Part shown: one piece after another, positions 27,815 through 33,727 of the stretch
How positions within the stretch are numbered: the first letter of the stretch is position 1
Layout of the letters: each line of letters begins with the position of its first letter
Assembly (NCBI GenBank): GCA_964532465.1
Contig: CAZHHX010000010.1
Span: 1-64,000 of the forward strand
Reading direction: 5' to 3'
DNA: 64,000 nucleotides
DNA from: JAPLKB01 sp964532465
GTDB lineage: Bacteria; Desulfobacterota; Syntrophorhabdia; Syntrophorhabdales; Syntrophorhabdaceae
Notes under the pieces: model-generated
What the model saw: the letters and a program-made list of their open reading frames with translations, nothing else
Told to the model about the DNA's origin: nothing
The model's database searches: none
Translations under genes and position numbers: made by a program

Positions 27815-29320
27815 ATGATAAACGGACATTCCAGTCTTACGGTTACTAGTGAAATAGCCTACCTACCCGCAATTCAAGCATTTGCAAGAGAGTTTTCAAG
27901 AGAAATCGGTTTCAGTCAGAAAGATCAGGAAATGATCCTTCTCGCCCTTGAGGAGGCTGTAATAAATGTAATAGAACATGCCTTCGAGTCGGCGGACCAG
28001 TCATTTCAGATTATTTTTGAACCATCGGCAGGGGGCATTAAGATCATTGTCAAAGACAAGGGCCTGCCCTACGATCCCCGCCTTATTCCCGGATACAAAG
28101 TGCCTGTCGATATTGAACAGATGCCCGCCACAGGTCTTGGATCTTTCATTATGGAGAAATGTGTTGACCAGGTATCTTTCTGTAATCTCGGCAAAGAGGG
28201 GAAAGAGCTGCATCTGATAAAACATCTTCCCGTCAAGAGCATTGTTGAGGACCAGGAAGATCAGGAACCGGAGTCAAAGACAGAATCCGCCGACGAGACG
28301 ACAGGTTTTTCGTCGCCTCCCGTATTTGAGGTAAGGTTGATGAAGCCTTCCGAAGCGCTGGAGGTCTCCAGGCTCTTCTATCGGACATACGGGTATTCAT
28401 ATCTGTCCGACGTGATGTACTACCCGGACAGGCTTGCGGAACTCAACCGGAGAGGTCTCATTAACTCGGTTGTCGCAGTAACCGAGGAAGGAGAGATTGC
28501 CGGCCATCTTGCCATAATCAGGGACACCCTCGATGATATGATCGCTGAAACAGGAAAAGGGGCGGTGAAAACACGCTTCAGGGGTTTTGACATGTTTACC
28601 GTAATGCAGAAATTTCTTAACGAAAAAGCGAAAACAATAGGGGTTAAGGGGCTCTACGGGAGGGCAGTTACGGTACATACCGCCTCACAGAAGATGACGG
28701 AGAAAACGGGGAATAAAGACTGCGCCGTGGTTATCGGTTGTGCCCCGGCGGATATAGCATTCAAAGGGATAGTGGAGAACCTTTCCCAGCGGGAAACAGT
28801 GGTATACAGTTTTCAGGCTGTTGTTCAATTACCTGTGACAGACATATATCTCCCTCCCCGCCATGAGCCCATCTTACGTAAGATATACTCGAACCTTGGT
28901 TTAATGAAGAACTTCAGGACATTGCGCGTAGATGCCCGGATGGAGGACTTTTCCGTGCTGAAAACAAAGGTTTTCTCCGAAACAAATGGCGCCGAAATTG
29001 TTATTCACCAATACGGCAAAGACTGCGTAATGGTTCTTCGAAAACAACTCAAGGACCTCTGCGCAAAAAAAATCGAACACATTACACTCTTCCTGAATTT
29101 AGGAGATCCGGTTACAAGCCATATATGTGAAGAGATCGAAAAACTCGGATTCTTCATAGCGGGAATCATCCCATGCCTCCACTTTGAAGACACCCTGATA
29201 CTTCAGTATCTGAACAACATTATTATGGATTATTCAAAGATAAATCTCTATTCCCCTATGGCAAAAGAGCTCCTTGCCTATATGAAAGAATGCAGTGCTG
29301 CTGAAAATGCGGGGACATAA
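27815..29320 (+). CDS. RsbW-like GHKL ATPase fused to acetyltransferase-like domains
   Basis: A 501-residue protein. Residues 1-140 form an anti-sigma-factor-type ATPase domain: N box LALEEAVINVIEHAF, G1 VKDKGLPYDP, and a GLGSFIMEK lid segment. An acidic linker (about 147-165, rich in D and E) leads to a GNAT-like domain beginning VFEVRLMKPSEALEVSRLFY, and a second related fold continues to the C-terminus. It may be a switch-protein kinase or regulator coupled to acyl transfer or ligand sensing. No cognate sigma factor or anti-anti-sigma factor is adjacent. Confidence 0.75.
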   Translation: MINGHSSLTVTSEIAYLPAIQAFAREFSREIGFSQKDQEMILLALEEAVINVIEHAFESADQSFQIIFEPSAGGIKIIVKDKGLPYDPRLIPGYKVPVDIEQMPATGLGSFIMEKCVDQVSFCNLGKEGKELHLIKHLPVKSIVEDQEDQEPESKTESADETTGFSSPPVFEVRLMKPSEALEVSRLFYRTYGYSYLSDVMYYPDRLAELNRRGLINSVVAVTEEGEIAGHLAIIRDTLDDMIAETGKGAVKTRFRGFDMFTVMQKFLNEKAKTIGVKGLYGRAVTVHTASQKMTEKTGNKDCAVVIGCAPADIAFKGIVENLSQRETVVYSFQAVVQLPVTDIYLPPRHEPILRKIYSNLGLMKNFRTLRVDARMEDFSVLKTKVFSETNGAEIVIHQYGKDCVMVLRKQLKDLCAKKIEHITLFLNLGDPVTSHICEEIEKLGFFIAGIIPCLHFEDTLILQYLNNIIMDYSKINLYSPMAKELLAYMKECSAAENAGT

Positions 29321-29330
29321 ATTCAGTCTT

Positions 29331-29480
29331 ATTCCAATTCTAAATCAAGGCGCTATCATTGTTGGCTTCGTCATCGGCTCCTCCGACGTACTATTATAGT
29401 ACGCCTACGCCTGCCCTCGCTTGACGGGGGTCGCCTCTTCCTTGCCGCCTTGATTCCATCCTTGATTTAGAATTGGAATT
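29331..29480. repeat. Dispersed hairpin repeat, family B copy 2
   Basis: A 150-bp element. Outer arms ATTCCAATTCTAAATCAAGG (29331-29350) and its exact complement (29460-29479) pair over 20 bases, and the central hairpin is CGTACT/AGTACG near 29385. It begins ten bases after the fusion-protein stop and may act as a transcript end. Confidence 0.85.
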
Positions 29481-29490
29481 AAATTAAGCA

Positions 29491-29513
29491 GTTTCTAAAA
29501 CAGTTTTAGAAAC
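29491..29513. repeat. Perfect 23-bp palindrome
   Basis: Eleven bases on each side of a central A are exactly complementary (GTTTCTAAAAC and GTTTTAGAAAC). The layout matches the palindromes after hepT at 33368 and 33434, which have one central T. Confidence 0.8.
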
Positions 29514-29557
29514 CGTTAAAAAACCTCATAAATCGTTTACTGAAGGGCTTCTGCGCA

Positions 29558-29580
29558 TTCTCCGCAACATTTGCGGAGAA
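29558..29580. repeat. Palindrome with 10-bp arms
   Basis: TTCTCCGCAA and TTGCGGAGAA flank a three-base loop CAT. There is no downstream T tract, so it does not look like a simple terminator of a plus-strand gene. Confidence 0.7.
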
Positions 29581-29833
29581 ACTGATTAGGAGAGATAAAC
29601 TGTCTTTTGTGAGCTTTTGAAAAATCAATGCATCAACGTGAAATTATCAATATTCTGTATACCGGATTCTTTACCGTTGACACCCTCAGTCTCATTTGAT
29701 AGCATTAGACATAATAAAAAACTGGGAGCTGTAAAATAGTTAGTAAAAACAATGAGGTAATACGCTATGCTAAACGTTCAGTGAGCAATATGTATGTTCA
29801 ACAATGAAGCTACCCTCTTAATTTGCTAAAACG

Positions 29834-30742
29834 ATGATTAAGGATCAACAATACTGGCTAAATAAACTTGCCACATTGCGGATAGACCGTGCCCGCGGTA
29901 ATCCTGCTCCTCACAAGCCACTTCTGCTTCTTGTCATTATTGAGATGGCTGAAAAAGGGGAGGTTTATAGCCGTGAAGTTCGTCTTTCTCCTGATCTTGC
30001 CTTTAGGTTTAGCGCTTATTGGTCTGTTGTGGCTCACCGTCGTACGCAGTTGCCGGACGTGCGATTGCCATTTCACCACCTTGGATCATCCGGAATATGG
30101 CAACCACTGACAGCAGATGGTAAGCCTTCTCCAGATAAGAAGCTGACCGCGAAGGTGCACCTTAACCCCTCTTTTTTCGATTGCCTGACTGACCGCAGCT
30201 TTCGCAATCGGGCGCAAAGGGTATTGATTGAGGCGGAACCGTATTTCCGCCCGGAAGAAAAGGTGGCACTTTATGAAATGCTTCATATCAAGCCGAGAGA
30301 ACCGGAAGTCCGAGAGCACAATGAATTTTACAGAGCAAATATTGAAGTCGGGCGCGATGCCCGCTTTCGCATTGAGGTGGTTGTTCTCGCCTATAAGCAT
30401 ACCTGTGCTCTTACCGGCTACCGGATGACCACCCTTGAAATGGAGAGCATTGTTGATGCTGCCCATATTCATGAGTTTCGTGACTCCCGCAATAATGATC
30501 CACGTAACGGCTTGGCACTATCAAAAAATGCTCATTGGCAATTCGATCGGGGTTTATGGTCGTTTACCGATGATTTCAGAGTAATAGTAAACAGAGAAAA
30601 ATTCATTGAAGAAGGGGTACCTGGGCAACGTCTCGCAGATTTCGAAGGCCGCCGAATCTTCTTACCAAGCGACCCAAGATATTGGCCGGAACAGGACCAT
30701 GTTGAATGGCATAGGAAGAAGCATGGATTTCGGGGCGAATAA
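29834..30742 (+). CDS. Probable phosphorothioate-sensing HNH restriction endonuclease (SBD-HNH)
   Basis: A 302-residue protein. The N-terminal part has APHKPLLLLVIIEMAEKGEV (25-44) and LPFHHLGSSGIWQPL (78-92), the pattern I associate with sulfur-binding domains of ScoMcrA-type enzymes. The C-terminal HNH_2 nuclease includes CALTG (191-195), DAAHIHEF with H211, NDPRNGLALSKNAHW and H234. Enzymes of this kind cut DNA carrying phosphorothioate backbone sulfur. A truncated cysteine desulfurase lies convergent and 14 bases away. The HNH call is firm; sulfur recognition is inferred by pattern memory and needs a domain search. Confidence 0.75.
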   Translation: MIKDQQYWLNKLATLRIDRARGNPAPHKPLLLLVIIEMAEKGEVYSREVRLSPDLAFRFSAYWSVVAHRRTQLPDVRLPFHHLGSSGIWQPLTADGKPSPDKKLTAKVHLNPSFFDCLTDRSFRNRAQRVLIEAEPYFRPEEKVALYEMLHIKPREPEVREHNEFYRANIEVGRDARFRIEVVVLAYKHTCALTGYRMTTLEMESIVDAAHIHEFRDSRNNDPRNGLALSKNAHWQFDRGLWSFTDDFRVIVNREKFIEEGVPGQRLADFEGRRIFLPSDPRYWPEQDHVEWHRKKHGFRGE

Positions 30743-30756
30743 GCTGCCCTTTGTTC

Positions 30757-31062
30757 TTATTTGTCCAAATCTTTTTTTGCTCCTGATGTGACAATATGCC
30801 TCTTCTCAGGATTTGACTTCAAGGCAGCATGAATGGCAGTGTTGTTGCTTTCCGTGCCACAGGATGTAAAAATGATTTCCGACGGATACGCCCCTATTAA
30901 TTCTGCCACCTGTGCCCGCGCCTTCTCGATGACACCTTTCAATTTTGACCCGAACTTATAACTACTCGACGAATTACCCCACTCTGTAGTCAAATAAGGC
31001 ATCATTGCCTCTAAAACTTCCGGTGCAATAGGTGTTGTGGCATTATGATCGAGGTAAATCAT
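30757..31062 (-). pseudogene. Truncated cysteine desulfurase (IscS/NifS/DndA-type)
   Basis: Only the first 93 or so residues of a normally 380-400-residue PLP enzyme are present: YLDHNATTP at the N-terminus, WGNSSSSYKFG, then EIIFTSCGTESNNTAIHAAL. Similarity stops after HIVTSGA and the frame ends in KKDLDK. The PLP lysine and catalytic cysteine regions are missing. The break is near 30780, directly beside the end of the HNH gene, suggesting a rearrangement removed the 3' two thirds. Sulfur delivery would be its ancestral role. Confidence 0.88.
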
Positions 31063-31193
31063 GCTACGTTATACATCATCACGTTAAAACCGTCAATGGC
31101 TTGATTGTCCATTGAAATCGCTAATATATTGCTGACTTTTTATAAGTAATCTCTTGCATAAAAATATGAGATTATAAGAAATACTGGTTAGTG

Positions 31194-31222
31194 TTGACAG
31201 ATACGATAGTATATCGTATACT
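31194..31222 (+). promoter_or_regulatory. Consensus promoter and palindromic operator of vapBC
   Basis: TTGACA (31194-31199) and TATACT (31217-31222) are separated by 17 bases. The spacer and -10 box contain the inverted repeat ATACGAT-AGTAT-ATCGTAT (31201-31219), a natural site for VapBC autorepression. The vapB ATG begins about eight bases after the -10 box. Confidence 0.85.
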
Positions 31223-31229
31223 ATGGCGT

Positions 31230-31448
31230 ATGAAGGTAACTGCGAATGTCCCTGATACACTTATGAACGAAGTGAGGCATTTTACCGGTAAAGGAACGAT
31301 TACAGAGTCTCTTGTTGTAGCCTTAGAAGAATGGATTGCCCTTAAGCGCATAAAAGAACTAAACAAGGAAGTCCAACAGACGCCTATGGAATTCAGGGAA
31401 GGGTACTCGGCAACCGTCATCAGAGAACTAAACAGACAAACACAATAA
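31230..31448 (+). CDS. vapB: VapB-type antitoxin
   Basis: A 72-residue antitoxin starting MKVTANVPDTLMNEV, with a ribbon-helix-helix-like N-terminus (GTITESLVVALEEWIALK) and a charged tail that would bind the PIN toxin. Longer in-frame starts lie upstream of the promoter and are excluded. The ATG falls at the predicted transcription start with no ribosome binding site, suggesting a leaderless message. The stop overlaps vapC as TAATG. It neutralises VapC and probably represses its own promoter. Confidence 0.85.
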   Translation: MKVTANVPDTLMNEVRHFTGKGTITESLVVALEEWIALKRIKELNKEVQQTPMEFREGYSATVIRELNRQTQ

Positions 31449-31819
31449 TGGTGATAGCTGACACTTCGGTATGGATTGAGTTCTTTAAGGGAAAAGAACC
31501 GATTTCAACGCACATGAGAGGAATGCTTGAAATCCAGGAGGTACTTGCAGTCGAATGCATTTTTGCAGAACTCTTGCAAGGGGCAAAAAATGTCAGGGAA
31601 CGGGAAATTATTAATAAATATTGGCATTATCTTCCAAAGACCCAAGAAAAAGGCATTTGGATTGAAGCAGGAACTTTCAGCGGTGAGAATAATCTAACTT
31701 CTAAAGGAATCGGGCTTATCGACTCCGTACTTATCATTGCATCCCGTAAAACGGGAGCCCGTCTATGGACACTCGACAAAAAACTTCAAGCTTACTTGGA
31801 AAAAATACAACCGGAATAA
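31448..31819 (+). CDS. vapC: VapC-type PIN-domain RNase toxin
   Basis: A 123-residue PIN nuclease with the acidic set D5 (IADTSVWIEFF), E41 (FAELLQGA), D92 (GLIDSVLIIAS) and D110 (WTLDKKL). Such toxins cleave tRNA or rRNA when released from VapB. It is translationally coupled to vapB. A 14-bp piece of its 3' end (31788-31801) recurs after the next gene. Confidence 0.92.
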   Translation: MVIADTSVWIEFFKGKEPISTHMRGMLEIQEVLAVECIFAELLQGAKNVREREIINKYWHYLPKTQEKGIWIEAGTFSGENNLTSKGIGLIDSVLIIASRKTGARLWTLDKKLQAYLEKIQPE

Positions 31820-31833
31820 CCATAAATATCTTC

Positions 31834-32259
31834 ATGCCTTATTTTGTCGTACATGAACACCACTCCAAAAACCTCCATTACGATTTCAGACTTGAAATAG
31901 ATGGTGTCCTAAAATCATGGGCAGTTCCGAAAGGCCCTTCCATGTCGCCGAAAGATAAAAGACTTGCAATCATGGTTGATGACCATCCGCTTGATTACGG
32001 CACTTTCGAGGGGGTAATTCCGGAAGGTAGTTACGGCGCCGGCACCGTTCTTATCTGGGATTCAGGGAGCTTTGAACCTGTCAATATCGAAATAGATAAA
32101 GGCCGTCTTGAGTTCATTCTTAATGGAAACAGGCTTAAAGGCGCATTTGTACTGACAAAATTTAAACAGAAAGAAAAAGAATGGCTTCTCATCAAGAAAA
32201 ACGATCAGTTTGCCCAAATGTCATATAATGCCAAGTTGCTTTCAAAAAATAAACAATGA
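31834..32259 (+). CDS. Stand-alone LigD-type 3'-phosphoesterase
   Basis: A protein of about 141 residues equal to the PE domain of DNA ligase D, without the ligase or polymerase domains. The catalytic residues known from Pseudomonas LigD are all matched: H9, H15, D17, R19 and H51, in HEHHSKNLHYDFRLE and VDDHPLDY. It should trim 3'-ribonucleotides or 3'-phosphates at DNA breaks. An in-frame start inside vapC is possible, but similarity begins at MPYFVVHEHH. No Ku gene is in the window, so its repair partner is unknown. Confidence 0.88.
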   Translation: MPYFVVHEHHSKNLHYDFRLEIDGVLKSWAVPKGPSMSPKDKRLAIMVDDHPLDYGTFEGVIPEGSYGAGTVLIWDSGSFEPVNIEIDKGRLEFILNGNRLKGAFVLTKFKQKEKEWLLIKKNDQFAQMSYNAKLLSKNKQ

Positions 32260-32267
32260 ATATTTGA

Positions 32268-32281
32268 AAGCTTACTTGGAA
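32268..32281. repeat. 14-bp direct repeat of the vapC 3' end
   Basis: AAGCTTACTTGGAA here repeats 31788-31801 inside vapC. The two copies flank the phosphoesterase gene. In one frame this copy reads KAYLELCPVNK, resembling the end of a PIN toxin. Confidence 0.6.
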
Positions 32282-32532
32282 TTATGCCCGGTAAATAAGA
32301 CTTATAATGTTTGACAGCGGCTTGGTATAAAACTGAAGCTATAGAAAAGTTATGATGAGTGTAATTACGGTAAAATAACTCTATAGAAAAAAAGTACATG
32401 ACAGGTATAATCTGATTCTGGGCATATGGTGTAAGCCGCAGATAAATATGTAGAAGGGCAGGGCAGGTGATTGATAAAGTAATGGATATTTCCAGTTGCG
32501 ACAACGCTAAAGGTTATAGAGGTAATAATATA

Positions 32533-32955
32533 ATGGATGAAGAGAAAACCATTGAAACTATTAAAAATACAGTGCTTTACCGCTATCCTTCTGTTCAGGC
32601 AATATACCTTTTCGGTTCTTTCAATACCGATGAAGAATGGCCGGATAGCGATGTAGACATAGCAACACTTCTGCCGCCGGAGGTGTCAAAAAAAGCCGGA
32701 TCATTGATGATGAGCAAGCTTTGTTTTGCTCTTGAATCGATTTTTAAAAAAGATGTGGACATTATCAACCTTCGCTGCGTATCCACGGTGTTTCAAAAAG
32801 AGATAATATCCGCCGACCGCCGCATATATACCGCCAACCTGTACGCGGCTGAAGAATTCGAGATGCTTACCCTGTCCTATTACCAGAAATTGAATGAGGA
32901 ACGAGCCGGAATCATTGAGGGCGCACTGGCAGACGGGAGATTTCACCAAATATGA
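32533..32955 (+). CDS. mntA: MntA-type nucleotidyltransferase antitoxin
   Basis: A 140-residue minimal nucleotidyltransferase with the GSX10DXD motif (G28, S29, D40, D42). In HepT/MntA modules the antitoxin AMPylates a tyrosine of the HEPN toxin. A GTG 22 codons upstream is in frame, but AGAGGT sits nine bases before the ATG used here and the upstream codons add no domain. The gene overlaps hepT as ATGA. The third catalytic aspartate probably lies in KDVDIINL. Confidence 0.88.
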   Translation: MDEEKTIETIKNTVLYRYPSVQAIYLFGSFNTDEEWPDSDVDIATLLPPEVSKKAGSLMMSKLCFALESIFKKDVDIINLRCVSTVFQKEIISADRRIYTANLYAAEEFEMLTLSYYQKLNEERAGIIEGALADGRFHQI

Positions 32956-33365
32956 ACGATATTGTGCTGAATAAAAAAGAAAGTATAGAACGCTGTATAA
33001 AACAGGCACGTCTCTACTACAACATGTCTTCAGATATCCCTTTTGAAGAAGATTACATCAGACAGGATGCTGTAGCCGTTAATCTGTATCGGGCTGTGGA
33101 ACAGGTCATTGATCTGGCGAATCATGCAATAAAGAAAAGAAAACTCGGGCTGCCCAAGGAAAGCAGGGAAAGCTTCGACATCCTTGCAAGGGCGAAAGTC
33201 ATTTCAGGAGAGCTTGCCGACAAACTGAAAGGAATGGTAGGTTTTCGCAATATCCTTGTCCATGAATATCAGTATGTTGATCTGAAAATTATGGTTGATG
33301 TGATAGAGCACCATCTTGAGGATCTGGTTATTTTTACAAATCACGTTATGGAATATATGAAATAA
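32952..33365 (+). CDS. hepT: HepT-type HEPN-domain RNase toxin (DUF86)
   Basis: A 137-residue helical HEPN protein. RNILVHEY supplies the RX4HXY motif (R99, H104, Y106), where the tyrosine is the AMPylation target in studied HepT-MntA pairs. It acts as an RNase toxin, proposed to cleave tRNA or mRNA, and is coupled to mntA by a four-base overlap. Two perfect palindromes sharing a core follow its stop codon. Confidence 0.9.
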   Translation: MNDIVLNKKESIERCIKQARLYYNMSSDIPFEEDYIRQDAVAVNLYRAVEQVIDLANHAIKKRKLGLPKESRESFDILARAKVISGELADKLKGMVGFRNILVHEYQYVDLKIMVDVIEHHLEDLVIFTNHVMEYMK

Positions 33366-33367
33366 AT

Positions 33368-33388
33368 TTGTCGCAACTGTTGCGACAA
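33368..33388. repeat. Perfect 21-bp palindrome after hepT
   Basis: TTGTCGCAAC and GTTGCGACAA are exact complements around a single T. The first T is three bases past the hepT stop codon. The core GCAACTGTTGC is shared with the palindrome at 33434. Confidence 0.85.
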
Positions 33389-33433
33389 TTCCCAATAAAT
33401 TTCGCAAACCTAAGCCAGACCTTGATTTACAGT

Positions 33434-33456
33434 TTTTCAGCAACTGTTGCTGAAAA
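33434..33456. repeat. Perfect 23-bp palindrome sharing a core with the one at 33368
   Basis: TTTTCAGCAAC and GTTGCTGAAAA pair around a single T. It lies between hepT and tRNA-Val, about 95 bases from the 3' end of the tRNA. Confidence 0.85.
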
Positions 33457-33550
33457 TGCAATCAGGGAGGCAACCTGTATTCTTAATATCTTCAAAACAG
33501 TCCGTACAGTTTTTTGCCGCTATAATCGGAGTAGTACAATTTGATTAAAA

Positions 33551-33625
33551 TGGTAGGCACACGGGGTCTTGAACCCCGGACCTCTACCGTGTCAAGGTAG
33601 CGCTCTCCCACTGAGCTATGCGCCT
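33551..33625 (-). tRNA. tRNA-Val (GAC), CCA encoded
   Basis: The minus strand folds with acceptor AGGCGCA/TGTGCCT, D arm GCTC/GAGC, anticodon stem CTACC/GGTAG around TTGACAC (anticodon GAC) and T stem CGGGG/CCCCG. Discriminator A is followed by an encoded CCA. Its 3' end faces the accessory island, the usual orientation for tRNA-linked integration. Confidence 0.95.
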
Positions 33626-33688
33626 ACATATGAATGGTTTTATATATCAGCAACTCCATACTGTTGTCAAGTGAAACTTACCGATAAA

Positions 33689-33721
33689 AGCCTGAAGCCG
33701 GGTTTGTCCCGGCTTCAGGCT
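33689..33721 (-). terminator. Intrinsic terminator of clpB
   Basis: A perfect 14-bp stem (AGCCTGAAGCCGGG and its complement) with a five-base loop lies just past the clpB stop. On the minus strand it is followed by TTTTAT. Confidence 0.8.
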
Positions 33722-33727
33722 ATATTT

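Larger units (their letters stand above)
29481..29833. other. Non-coding left flank of the accessory island
   Basis: No gene was recognised in these 353 bases. They hold two compact palindromes, described separately, and an AT-rich stretch that probably carries the promoter of the HNH gene. Confidence 0.45.

Noticed and set aside
29834..30742. HNH gene as a homing endonuclease or intron-encoded protein
   Set aside because: No intron or intein boundaries surround it, and the N-terminal domain fits a restriction enzyme better.
29331..33625. Integrated prophage
   Set aside because: There are no integrase, structural, packaging or lysis genes; only toxin, nuclease and repair genes are present.
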